This document shows, in pieces, positions 38,085-45,691 of a stretch of 64,000 nt of DNA. The notes beneath the pieces are model-generated. The model had not been told where the DNA came from. It saw only the letters and a list, made by a program, of their open reading frames with translations, and did no database searches. Within the stretch, counting starts at the first letter, position 1, and each line of letters starts with the position of its first letter. This DNA comes from Clostridia bacterium (lineage in GTDB: Bacteria > Bacillota > Clostridia > Oscillospirales > CAG-272): NCBI GenBank assembly GCA_017464805.1, contig JAFTYE010000016.1, positions 62,001 through 126,000 of the forward strand. Reading direction: 5' to 3'. The translations under genes and the position numbers were made by a program.

Positions 38085-38112
38085 AAAAAGGTCCGACAAA
38101 GTCGAACCTTTT
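38085..38112 (-). terminator. Terminator of tRNA-Thr
   Basis: On the minus strand AAAAGGTTCGAC-TTT-GTCGGACCTTTTT, one mismatch, directly after the tRNA 3' end. Confidence 0.8.
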
Positions 38113-38187
38113 GGAGCTGATGGCCGGACTTGAACCGGCGACCTGCTGATTACGAATCAGCTGCTCTACCAACTGAGCCACACCAGC
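38112..38187 (-). tRNA. tRNA-Thr (anticodon CGT)
   Basis: 76 nt including an encoded CCA. The acceptor GCTGGTG pairs with CATCAGC (one G-U). The D-arm is GCTCAGTTGGTAGAGC, the anticodon stem-loop is GCTGA-TTCGTAA-TCAGC with CGT reading ACG codons, and the T-arm is GCCGG-TTCAAGT-CCGGC. All stems are intact. Confidence 0.97.
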
Positions 38188-38247
38188 CCGCGAACATCGT
38201 TATTTTACCATAAGACACCGTATTTGTCAAGAGGAATTTTAGAAAAT

Positions 38248-39111
38248 ATGAATTTATGTAATCCAAGTGTCGTGCGTGCGCTCATGGCAGAGGAGGGGAT
38301 TACCTTCCGAAAGGAGTTCGGGCAGAACTTCCTCATAGATTTCACCGTCCCCGAGCGGATCGCCGACTCCTGCGCCGACCGTGAGGATGTGCTCATTTTG
38401 GAGATCGGCCCCGGCATCGGTTGCCTGACCAAGGAGCTTGCCCTGCGCTACTCTCGCGTCGTAGCCATTGAAATCGACAACGGCCTCATCCCCATCCTTG
38501 AAAGAACCATGGCGGAATTTGATAACGTCCGCGTCGTGCACGGCGACGTGATGGAAATTGACCTTGCCGCCCTCATCACTGAGGAAGCGCAGGGGAGAGA
38601 GGTGGCCGTCTGCGCCAACCTCCCCTATTATATCACCACGCCTATCCTGATGCGCCTTCTGGAATGCGGAGTGCGCTTCTCCTCCATCACCGTCATGGTG
38701 CAGAACGAGGTCGCCGCACGCCTTGCCGCCGCACCGGGGAAAGGGGACTACGGTGCCATCACTGCCGTTCTTGGCTACCACGGTACGGTCAAAAAGCTCT
38801 TCACCGTCCCGGCGGGGTGCTTCATGCCTGCTCCGAAGGTCAGCTCCGCCGTTGTGCGAATGGATCTGTACCGCGAAAATCCCCACCATCCAAAGGATGA
38901 ACACTTTTTCTTCTCGGTCATCCGCGCCGCCTTCGGCATGCGACGCAAGACACTGTGCAACGCACTTGCCGTCCTCGGCGGCTTTGACAAAGAGGGGATC
39001 GCCGTTGCCATCGAGGAATGTGGCTTTCCCGCCGATGTGCGCGGCGAACGGCTCTCTACCGCCGATTTCGTTCGTCTTTCGAATGCCCTGCTTGAAAAAA
39101 AGAATATCTGA
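38248..39111 (+). CDS. rsmA: 16S rRNA (adenine1518/1519-N6)-dimethyltransferase
   Basis: Dimethylates two adenines near the 3' end of 16S rRNA. 287 residues. FRKEFGQNFLID near residue 20, the SAM loop ILEIGPGIGCLTKEL (about 51-65), VAIEIDNG, and the catalytic NLPYYITTPI (about 124-133). The ATG at 38248 has AGAGGA upstream; a TTG eight codons earlier is possible. It stands alone between tRNA-Thr and a terminator. Confidence 0.95.
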   Translation: MNLCNPSVVRALMAEEGITFRKEFGQNFLIDFTVPERIADSCADREDVLILEIGPGIGCLTKELALRYSRVVAIEIDNGLIPILERTMAEFDNVRVVHGDVMEIDLAALITEEAQGREVAVCANLPYYITTPILMRLLECGVRFSSITVMVQNEVAARLAAAPGKGDYGAITAVLGYHGTVKKLFTVPAGCFMPAPKVSSAVVRMDLYRENPHHPKDEHFFFSVIRAAFGMRRKTLCNALAVLGGFDKEGIAVAIEECGFPADVRGERLSTADFVRLSNALLEKKNI

Positions 39112-39149
39112 AAAACAACCGCGTCGGAATTTCCGACGCGGTTGTTTTT
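39111..39149. terminator. Bidirectional terminator, rsmA / rubrerythrin
   Basis: AAAAACAACCGCGTCGGAA pairs perfectly with its complement (39131-39149) between convergent genes. Confidence 0.93.
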
Positions 39150-39820
39150 CAGTAGTTCTCGGCACGGATCTCAAAATATGCCTGCGCGTGCTCGCATACA
39201 GGGCAGATCGGCGGTGCCTTCATGCCTACCACAATATGACCGCAGTTGCGACACTCCCAGATTTTCACCTCGCTACGCGCAAATACCTCGTTCATCTGCA
39301 CGTTGCGAAGCAGGGCGCGGAATCGCTCCTCATGCTCCTTTTCGATCGCCGCCACCGCTCGGAATTTCGCTGCCAGCTCGACAAACCCCTCTTCATCGGC
39401 GGTCTTTGCAAATTTTGCGTACATGTCCGTCCATTCGTAGTTCTCGCCGTCAGCGGCGGCCTCCAGATTGTCGGCGGTTTCCGTGCCGATGCCCGATAAT
39501 TCCTTGAACCAGATCTCCGCATGCTCGCGTTCGTTCTCGGCGGTTTTCAGAAATAGCGCCGCGATCTGCTCAAAGCCCTGTTTTTTCGCAACGGCGGCAA
39601 AATAGGTGTACTTGTTGCGTGCCTGCGACTCGCCTGCAAAGGCAGCCTCTAAATTTTGCTCGGTACGCGTGCCGGCATATTTCGTCTTTTGCGGCAGCTC
39701 CTCCAGCACCTCTAAATTGTCCCCTCGTGCGCCACACACAGGGCAGATCGGCTCACTCCCTTCGGGCACATCGAAAACGGCACCGCAGGGCTTACATCGC
39801 AATTGTTTTTTGGCGGTCAT
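39149..39820 (-). CDS. rbr: Rubrerythrin with rubredoxin-like domains at both ends
   Basis: 223 residues, longer than the usual about 190. Rubrerythrin reduces hydrogen peroxide in anaerobes with a diiron site and a rubredoxin electron relay. An N-terminal rubredoxin-like knuckle pair is present (CKPC at 9-12, CPVC at 26-29). The ferritin-like four-helix domain (about 48-180) carries the Glu/His ligands in [21 protein letters not shown] and [13 protein letters not shown]-terminal rubredoxin domain follows (CRNC and CPVC, about 190-210). Having both ends is unusual; it looks like a fusion of the classic and 'reverse' arrangements. AAAGGATTTTC precedes the ATG. Monocistronic. Confidence 0.93.
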   Translation of the reverse strand: MTAKKQLRCKPCGAVFDVPEGSEPICPVCGARGDNLEVLEELPQKTKYAGTRTEQNLEAAFAGESQARNKYTYFAAVAKKQGFEQIAALFLKTAENEREHAEIWFKELSGIGTETADNLEAAADGENYEWTDMYAKFAKTADEEGFVELAAKFRAVAAIEKEHEERFRALLRNVQMNEVFARSEVKIWECRNCGHIVVGMKAPPICPVCEHAQAYFEIRAENY

Positions 39821-39884
39821 AAGAAAATCCTTTCCTTTTTGTCTTTATCGTCATTTTTGCCATCTGCTTCCTGTTTTATGCAAC

Positions 39885-39913
39885 AAAAAAGCACCGCTAC
39901 GCGGTGCTTTTTT
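39885..39913. terminator. Terminator downstream of khpA
   Basis: AAAAAAGCACCGC-TAC-GCGGTGCTTTTTT, symmetrical, ending the minus-strand ylxM-ffh-rpsP-khpA unit. Confidence 0.92.
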
Positions 39914-39919
39914 GTTCAG

Positions 39920-40153
39920 TTAACGAATCTCTACCGTGATCCGCTTGCCGCTGTTAGCAGCAGCAGCCTTCATCAGCGAACGAATCGCCTTTGCGATCTT
40001 ACCGTGGCGGCCGATCACCATGCCCATATCATCGGGGGCAACCGAAAGTGTCAGCTCGATGTTGTCGCCATCGATGCTCTCGGTGACCGTAACGCTCTCC
40101 GGCGTGTCGACGATTGCGCGCGCGATGTCAGCAAGAATCTGTTTGTAATCCAT
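39920..40153 (-). CDS. khpA: KH-domain RNA-binding protein KhpA
   Basis: 77 residues made of one KH domain with the GxxG loop in MVIGRHGKIAKAI (about 46-58). KhpA partners with KhpB in Bacillota and binds many RNAs, affecting cell division and translation. It follows rpsP on the minus strand by 34 bp, as in many Bacillota (ylqC next to rpsP). AGAAAGGTG precedes the ATG. Confidence 0.94.
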   Translation of the reverse strand: MDYKQILADIARAIVDTPESVTVTESIDGDNIELTLSVAPDDMGMVIGRHGKIAKAIRSLMKAAAANSGKRITVEIR

Positions 40154-40187
40154 GTGCTTTCACCTTTCTGACGCGGCGCGTCCGTGA

Positions 40188-40430
40188 TTATTTCAGGATC
40201 TCGGTCTTCTTCAGCAGGGATCTTACGGTTTCGGTGGGCTGTGCGCCGTTTTTCAGCCAAGCGGCAGCCTTGTCAGCATCGATCTTGATCTCGGCAGGGT
40301 TGGTCATGGGGTTGTAGTAGCCGATCTCTTCGATGAATCTACCGTCGCGGGGGTATCTGCCATCAGCAACTACCACGCGGTAGAAGGGGGCCTTCTTTGC
40401 ACCGATTCTCTTCAGTCTGATCTTAACCAT
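40188..40430 (-). CDS. rpsP: 30S ribosomal protein S16
   Basis: 80 residues, [20 protein letters not shown] at the N-terminus and GYYNP in the middle are diagnostic. The start at 40430 has GGAGGAAAG upstream; a longer frame five codons up includes that ribosome site and is not used. Between ffh and khpA. Confidence 0.97.
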   Translation of the reverse strand: MVKIRLKRIGAKKAPFYRVVVADGRYPRDGRFIEEIGYYNPMTNPAEIKIDADKAAAWLKNGAQPTETVRSLLKKTEILK

Positions 40431-40492
40431 TGTTCTTTCCTCCAAAAATGATATATAAATTTTTTATAAAAATCCTTAAAACGGAATTTTCA

Positions 40493-41833
40493 TCAGAACG
40501 GGAATTTCATCTTGCCAAGCATGCCGCGCTTCTCCATAGAAGAGAATTGCTTCATCATCCTTTTGGTCTGCTCGAACTGACGGAGCAATTTGTTGACCTC
40601 CTCCACCGACGTGCCGGAGCCCGCCGCGATCCTTTTGCGGCGCGAGCCGTTGAGCAGATCGGGATTGTTCCGCTCCTTCGGGGTCATAGACAAGATGATC
40701 GCCTCGGTGCGTGACATTTGCTTTTCGTCGATGTTCGCATCCTTCAAGGCACCCGGCTTTACCCCCGGCATCATGGATACCAGCTGTTCCACGTTGCCCA
40801 TCTTGCGAAGCTGCTTGAACTGCTCGAGGAAGTCCTCCAGTGTAAAGGACGACTCGCGGAGCTTGCGCTCCATCTCGGCCGCCGACTTTTCGTCGTAGGC
40901 CGCCTCTGCACGCTCAATGAGGGAGAGGATATCGCCCATGCCAAGAATACGGGAAGCAATACGGTCGGGATGGAACACCTCGATCGCATCGGTCTTTTCG
41001 CCCGTGCCGACCAGCTTGATCGGCTTGCCGGTGATATACCGTACTGAAAGAGCCGCACCGCCGCGCGTGTCGCCGTCCATCTTGGTCAGCACCACACCCG
41101 TGATGTCAAGCAGATCGTTGAAGGATTGTGCCACGTTCACCGCGTCCTGACCGAGCATGGCATCTACGGTCAACAGAATCTCGGTTGGGTTCACCGTCGC
41201 CTTGATCTTTTTCAGCTCCTCCATGAGCTCCTCGTCGATGTGCAAACGTCCTGCCGTGTCGATGATCACCAGATCATGTCCATGCTTTTTGGCATGCTCC
41301 ACACCGGCGTGTGCGATCTCCACAGGGCTGATCCTGCTGCCCATCGAAAAAACAGGAATATCCAGGCTCTCGCCAAGCACCTCCAGCTGCTTGATCGCCG
41401 CAGGACGGTATACGTCACAGGCAACGAGAAGCGGCCGCTTGCCCTTCTTTTTTTGCATCAGGGCGATCTTGCCCGCGTGCGTGGTCTTGCCGGCACCCTG
41501 TAAGCCAACCATCATATAAACGGAAGGCGGAGCAGGGGAGACCTCCAACTTCGCACTCTCTGAGCCCATCAGCCTGACAAGCTCCTCGTTCACGATCTTC
41601 ACGACCTGCTGGGCAGGAAGCAGGCTTTCCAGCACTACCTCACCCACCGCGCGCTCGGTCACGCTTTTGACAAACTCACGAACAACCGTATAGTTTACAT
41701 CCGCCTCCAGCAAAGCGAGCTTGATCTCGCGCATGCCCTCGCGTACATCGGCCTCGGTCAATTTACCCTTGTTGCGGAATTTTTTGAATGCGTTTGCTAA
41801 TTTATCGGTTAAGTTTTGGAACAATTCCGTCAA
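40493..41833 (-). CDS. ffh: Signal recognition particle GTPase Ffh (SRP54)
   Basis: Binds signal sequences and SRP RNA and delivers ribosomes to FtsY. 446 residues. N domain (1-95), G domain with MMVGLQGAGKTTHAGKIA (about 106-123), DVYRPAAIKQL, DTAGR and TKMDGDTRGG, and the C-terminal M domain with MMPG and the RNA-binding GSRRKRIAAGSGTSVEEVN (about 393-411). The M domain is less Met-rich than in enterobacteria, ending MLGKMKFPF. It overlaps ylxM by 4 bases, indicating coupling. Confidence 0.97.
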   Translation of the reverse strand: MTELFQNLTDKLANAFKKFRNKGKLTEADVREGMREIKLALLEADVNYTVVREFVKSVTERAVGEVVLESLLPAQQVVKIVNEELVRLMGSESAKLEVSPAPPSVYMMVGLQGAGKTTHAGKIALMQKKKGKRPLLVACDVYRPAAIKQLEVLGESLDIPVFSMGSRISPVEIAHAGVEHAKKHGHDLVIIDTAGRLHIDEELMEELKKIKATVNPTEILLTVDAMLGQDAVNVAQSFNDLLDITGVVLTKMDGDTRGGAALSVRYITGKPIKLVGTGEKTDAIEVFHPDRIASRILGMGDILSLIERAEAAYDEKSAAEMERKLRESSFTLEDFLEQFKQLRKMGNVEQLVSMMPGVKPGALKDANIDEKQMSRTEAIILSMTPKERNNPDLLNGSRRKRIAAGSGTSVEEVNKLLRQFEQTKRMMKQFSSMEKRGMLGKMKFPF

Positions 41834-42198
41834 CCCTCCTCGGTATTTTCGGCATAAATCAGGGCGGCACAGTGCCGTGCCTCCTCGGCCAGTGCCAGGG
41901 AAGCGGCATCCGCGTCGGGCGCGATCCCGTCTGCCAGAAGCGTCAGCCGCGCCGCCGTGTCGCGCAAGCGGCAGAACTGTTCGGCAAGCCCAAGCTGCTC
42001 CTCAAGAAAACGCAGCTCCTCCTCGCCCTTCTTGATGGCATGGCGTACACCCTGACGGGAAATGCCCTCGCTTTCCGCGATCTCGGCAAGCGAAAGATCC
42101 TCGCCGTAGTACATCGAAAGCATCGTGCGCGTATGCTCGGAAAGAGTGTTTCCGTAAAAATCCAACAGAAAGCTTACGGTCATATCCTTCTCAAACAT
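41830..42198 (-). CDS. ylxM: YlxM-type DNA-binding / SRP-associated protein
   Basis: 122 residues. The sigma-70 region 4-like helix-turn-helix LSLAEIAESEGISRQGVRHAI (about 35-55) and the N-terminal LLDFYGNTLSEHTRTMLSMYY match the YlxM/UPF0122 family, which sits before ffh and is linked to SRP function. GGAG precedes the ATG. First gene of the ylxM-ffh-rpsP-khpA unit. Confidence 0.93.
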   Translation of the reverse strand: MFEKDMTVSFLLDFYGNTLSEHTRTMLSMYYGEDLSLAEIAESEGISRQGVRHAIKKGEEELRFLEEQLGLAEQFCRLRDTAARLTLLADGIAPDADAASLALAEEARHCAALIYAENTEEG

Positions 42199-42235
42199 AG
42201 GGGCTCCTCCAAGGTGTAAACTAAATTACTTTACA

Positions 42236-42264
42236 AGTATACCACGCGCCCCCTCGCTTGTCAA
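42236..42264 (-). promoter_or_regulatory. Promoter of ylxM-ffh-rpsP-khpA
   Basis: Minus strand TTGACA (42264-42259), 17-base spacer, TATACT (42241-42236). Confidence 0.88.
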
Positions 42265-42315
42265 GAGTAAAATCAAGAAAAAATGAAAAAAATTCAAGAT
42301 TTTTTCAAAAAAGAC

Positions 42316-42344
42316 TTGCTATTTTGGAAAGAGTATGGTATGAT
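42316..42344 (+). promoter_or_regulatory. Promoter of rpsT
   Basis: TTGCTA (42316-42321), 17-base spacer, TATGAT (42339-42344). Confidence 0.75.
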
Positions 42345-42420
42345 ATTTGGGTAGTAAAGTGCAATGATGCCCCCTCTCAGGCGGATTTGCCGTTCAAAAT
42401 GAAAACAGGAGGAACGAATC

Positions 42421-42684
42421 GTGGCAAACATTAAGTCTGCAAAGAAGCGTATTAAGGTTATCAAAGCAAAAACGCTGCGCAACCAGATGTTCCGTTCTCA
42501 GATGCGTACCGTTGTCAAGAAGTACAACGCCGCTCTTGAGGCAGGCGACAAGGAGCTGGCTGCAGCCGCTTACCGTCTTGCTGTTAAGAAGATTGACCAG
42601 GCAGTTGCTCATGGCATTCTTCATAAGAACAACGCCGCTCGTAAGAAGAGCCAGTTCACCGTAAAGCTCAACAAAATGGCTTGA
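42421..42684 (+). CDS. rpsT: 30S ribosomal protein S20
   Basis: 87 residues, Lys/Arg-rich helices. ANIKSAKKRIKV at the N-terminus, then GILHKNNAARKKSQ near the end, are diagnostic. GTG start after AGGAGGAACGAATC. Single gene; the leader of about 70 nt could carry S20 autoregulation but I see no defined element. Confidence 0.96.
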   Translation: MANIKSAKKRIKVIKAKTLRNQMFRSQMRTVVKKYNAALEAGDKELAAAAYRLAVKKIDQAVAHGILHKNNAARKKSQFTVKLNKMA

Positions 42685-42690
42685 CAGGAT

Positions 42691-42726
42691 AAAAAAGCGT
42701 ATGGTTAACCCGCCATACGCTTTTTA
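42691..42726. terminator. Terminator, rpsT / RHH gene
   Basis: AAAAAAGCGTATGG pairs with CCATACGCTTTTT between convergent genes. Confidence 0.92.
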
Positions 42727-42735
42727 TCTTTTTAG

Positions 42736-42933
42736 TTAGGTTTCGTCAATAGAAACGATTTTTAGCGCGGATTCCAAAAGAATATTGATAACCTCGTTTC
42801 TGGAACGGTTCGTCTTGCTTGAAACGGAATCGAGTGCTTCGATCGTTTCATCTTTCATGCGAACGGATACGATTTTATAACCGTCGTCCCCTTTTTTGGG
42901 GACTTTTTTTGTTATTTTAATGTTTTTTTCCAT
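42736..42933 (-). CDS. Small ribbon-helix-helix protein
   Basis: 65 residues. A basic N-terminal arm (KNIKITKKVPKKGDDG) is followed by a ribbon strand YKIVSVRMKDETIEAL and two helices (SRNEVINILLESALKIV), the pattern of CopG/Arc-type repressors or small DNA-binding regulators. GGAGGAGCG precedes the ATG. It is divergent from the zinc-ribbon membrane gene, and a perfect palindrome lies in the shared region, so local control is likely. An antitoxin role is possible but no toxin frame is adjacent. Confidence 0.8.
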   Translation of the reverse strand: MEKNIKITKKVPKKGDDGYKIVSVRMKDETIEALDSVSSKTNRSRNEVINILLESALKIVSIDET

Positions 42934-42970
42934 TTTTCGCTCCTCCTCGCCCTTTTTTATCTATTATATC

Positions 42971-43000
42971 TTGACAAGTCGGAAAATAATATGTTAAAAT
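42971..43000 (+). promoter_or_regulatory. Promoter of the zinc-ribbon membrane gene
   Basis: TTGACA (42971-42976), 18-base spacer, TAAAAT (42995-43000). An extended -10 GATATAAT on the minus strand (42963-42970) probably serves the RHH gene. Confidence 0.75.
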
Positions 43001-43003
43001 AAT

Positions 43004-43022
43004 ATAGTCATAATATGACTAT
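43004..43022. promoter_or_regulatory. Perfect palindrome, candidate operator
   Basis: ATAGTCAT-AAT-ATGACTAT covers the expected transcription start of the membrane-protein operon, directly after its -10. Binding here would block initiation. The neighbouring RHH protein is the obvious candidate. Confidence 0.65.
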
Positions 43023-43050
43023 AAAAACATAGTTACGAAGGAGAAAAGAA

Positions 43051-43803
43051 ATGTATTGCAAAAAGTGCGGAAATCCGTTGGCTGAGGATGAAAAATTTTG
43101 CGGGAAGTGCGGAACAGCCGTTTCAGCCGAGGAGCAGACGAAAAAGGGAAATATTGTGAAATCTGTTCTGCAAAAACTGAACCTCGTTCCGTTTGGGGGG
43201 ATTGTAGAAAAAGAGCAGAGAAGTCTGTTTGCCAAAAAAATAGGCCTTGGGGTTCTTTTTCTGTTCCAAATTATTTTTTGGCTTGCCAAAACGATCGTAC
43301 TCTATATCCCTCTGACAGGCAACGAAAAGGACGGCCTGCCCTTTTCGATTTACGATCTGTGTGTCAACGGACAATTGGTCGGCTCCTTGTTTGCGGGGAG
43401 TGGATTGGAAGCAGGGGAAGCGGTAAACAGCATCTTTTCCGTGTTGGGCTTCTTTTTCTATACCGCGGTCATTCTTCTCGGCATTTCGGCCGCCCTTTCC
43501 TTTTGGTCTGTTGTGCAGATCAAGGCAAATACCAGGAGATTCTTGACTTTTCAAATCGTTTCTACGATTTACAGCTTCGTTTCCTACCTTGGCGTGTTTT
43601 TGATCTTGAAGCTGGGGACGGCTCTCATCAATAGCGGCGTGAATCTTGAAGCTATCAGCTTCCACCTTTCGTTTGGCGGCTGGATATCCATTCTTATCGT
43701 GGTGCTTACCTTTGTTCTTATCCGTTCTGCTTCGCGGGAACTGAAAAATCAAGAATTGGTCACAATGCAAGCGCAAATGCAGGCGCAGAAAGAGGAAGTA
43801 TGA
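43051..43803 (+). CDS. Zinc-ribbon membrane protein of unknown function
   Basis: 250 residues. An N-terminal zinc ribbon (CKKCGNPL at 3-10 and CGKCGTAV at 17-24) is followed by about four hydrophobic helices (near 66-90, 133-155, 165-190, 205-225) and a charged cytosolic tail rich in Gln and Met. Proteins of this layout are common in Clostridia with no assigned role. AAGGAG precedes the ATG. The stop overlaps the start of the lipoprotein gene (TGATG), so both are probably made together. More A+T rich than core genes. Confidence 0.8.
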   Translation: MYCKKCGNPLAEDEKFCGKCGTAVSAEEQTKKGNIVKSVLQKLNLVPFGGIVEKEQRSLFAKKIGLGVLFLFQIIFWLAKTIVLYIPLTGNEKDGLPFSIYDLCVNGQLVGSLFAGSGLEAGEAVNSIFSVLGFFFYTAVILLGISAALSFWSVVQIKANTRRFLTFQIVSTIYSFVSYLGVFLILKLGTALINSGVNLEAISFHLSFGGWISILIVVLTFVLIRSASRELKNQELVTMQAQMQAQKEEV

Positions 43804-45463
43804 TGAAAGCAAAGAATGTATGCGCCCTTTTGTTGTTGCTGTGTATTCTTTTTGGCGCGTGTGCTTGCGGCGGTACGGTAAAAAAGACGGATTCCGAATT
43901 GATAGAGGATCGGATCGATGCTTTTTTGATGCGTATAACAGCGGAGATTATGAAGGGCTGCTGAATAGTTTGGATGCGAGAACTCGAAATACCTTGAAGG
44001 CTTCTGTCAATATTGGTAGCGGCATCCTTGGTGGCCTGCTTGGCGGAATCGATCTTGACTTTTCGGATATTTTCGGGCTGACTATGGGCATCTTTTCCAA
44101 CGGTGAGCTTCTGACAGTCGGGAGCGTCAAAAGCATTTCCATTGACGGCGATACGGCAACGGCAGAAGTGACGCTGGTATGTGACATGACCGACTACGGT
44201 GTTGAGCAGATTTCGGTAGACGTTTCTTTGGTCCTTGTCAAGGAAGACGGTGATTGGTTTGTAAAAGAAATGATAGAGCCATCCTCGCCTCCTTCAAACG
44301 GCGGAGGTACACAAGGCGGTGGTGGAGACGGTACGCAGAGTGGAGATGGCACGCAGAGCGAAACGAAAACATACACGATTTATAATGCCGGAGCGTTTTC
44401 GGACGGCGTTGCGTTTGTGGAATACTATCGGGATTCAATATACGACAGAAAAACGGTGGTTATCGACACGGAAGGAAAGGTTCTGTTCAATTTTGAGGAT
44501 AAAGGCTTGAATTTTTACAGCCTCGAACCCTATCAAAACGGTATTTCGGTTTGCAGCAGCACACATACCGTTTATGATAAGAAGGGAAATGTGCTGGCAT
44601 CCCCCGCAACGAGTGGATATGATAGCTTGATCGAAGCGAGCGAGACATTGGCATGCGGATACTTTTTGGCGACGAAAACCGAACAGGCGTTTAGCGGTGA
44701 CCGCTATTATATGGGCGTTTTGAATGCCAAGGGCGAATGGGTCGTGCCGCTTTCCACAGAGCATCCGATCGTGACGCATATTCTCGATTGTATGAAGGAA
44801 GAGGATGTGACCTTTGGAGATTTTTCATATAGCTATGTCAATGGGTACATAAAGGTGTACAATTGGTATTGCGGCGAAAAATTTTACAATCTTTCCACAC
44901 AGAAAATCACGGATGATTATGAAAGGCTCGAGCCGCGCTGGGATTCTTTCGTTCATCATTATGAGGACGGTACGGAAACGAGTATAGAGTTTGATGACAT
45001 GAGTACAGTCAATCTCATAGATGATGTCGTTTTGTGCGAAAAGGACGGTCAATTTGCTTTGTATGACACGCAGGGTGAGCTGTTAACAAGCTTCGGTTCG
45101 CATGCGATTCAGCGTTACGATGCTTACTGCTATTGCAATGGATATTTTTTGGCTACCGTTAAAAACGCTACGGGTGCCAACTATCTTTGCCTGTTCAATA
45201 AGGACGGTGAAATGGCCTTTGATCCGATCCGCCGAGAGGGATACGATTCGTATTACCCTTTAAGTGAACACGGCTTTTTGTACAAAAGTGCGGAAGGTAA
45301 GTATTACTTCTATGATTATTCGGGAAACAAGACAGAGTTTCCGGCTAATATGTACGGAACCTTTGATTTTTCGGAGACATGGGCTTGTGTCTCCGATGGA
45401 TGGGGCGGCAACAAGTATTATATCAATCATAAGGGCGAAAAATTAAATATCCAAATTGAATAA
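43803..45463 (+). pseudogene. Lipoprotein with WG-like repeats, split by a -1 frameshift
   Basis: The ATG at 43803 begins a lipoprotein signal (KNVCALLLLLCILFGACACGG) in one frame, which runs into a stop near 43964. The rest of the protein lies in the -1 frame, from about 43922 to 45463. The join is at six T (43922-43927). One more T, or a -1 slip on T-TTT-TTG, gives a smooth sequence ...EDRIDAFFDAYNSGDYEGLL. The next about 100 residues resemble a small secreted NTF2/DUF4878-like domain, then a Gly/Thr/Gln-rich linker, then about 320 residues with WG-repeat-like units (GAFSDGVAFVEYY, VVIDTEGKVLFNF). A sequencing error, a true pseudogene or programmed slippage are all possible. Confidence 0.75.
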
Positions 45464-45464
45464 T

Positions 45465-45500
45465 CAAAAAACCGCCCACAAGCATTCGCTTGTGGGCGGT
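45465..45500 (-). terminator. Terminator of the Lrp/aminotransferase unit
   Basis: ACCGCCCACAAGC (45471-45483) pairs with GCTTGTGGGCGGT (45488-45500), with a T-run on the minus strand. It may also stop the lipoprotein transcript. Confidence 0.85.
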
Positions 45501-45503
45501 TCC

Positions 45504-45680
45504 CTATTTCTGTACAGAGGAAATAACCGGCTTTCCCTCGCGGTCAAGCAGAGGTGTGAGGCCGCCTGCATAGCCGTCGTGATGCCACATATACTGCACG
45601 CCCGTTTCGGTGTCTACCCAGATCTCGGTCGTGGTCAGAATGCCTTGGGTGTAAATCTTCTCAAATCTGTCGTTTGCCAT
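45504..45680 (-). CDS. Small DUF6440-like protein, 58 residues
   Basis: Begins MANDRFEKIYTQGILTTTEI and ends GGLTPLLDREGKPVISSVQK, a pattern I associate with the small DUF6440 group of Clostridia (WVDTETGVQYMW, then YAGGLTPLLD). Function unknown. AAGGAGAAAAATC precedes the ATG. It follows the aminotransferase by 11 bp on the minus strand and ends at the shared terminator, so it belongs to the same transcript. Confidence 0.8.
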   Translation of the reverse strand: MANDRFEKIYTQGILTTTEIWVDTETGVQYMWHHDGYAGGLTPLLDREGKPVISSVQK

Positions 45681-45691
45681 GATTTTTCTCC

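Noticed and set aside
42736..42933. Toxin-antitoxin pair involving the RHH protein
   Set aside because: The neighbours are rpsT (convergent) and a divergent membrane protein; no toxin-like frame is next to it.
43820..43920. Start of the WG-repeat protein at the ATG near 43820 in its own frame
   Set aside because: The translation there is not signal-like, while the other frame from 43803 gives a clear lipoprotein signal; a frameshift explains it better.
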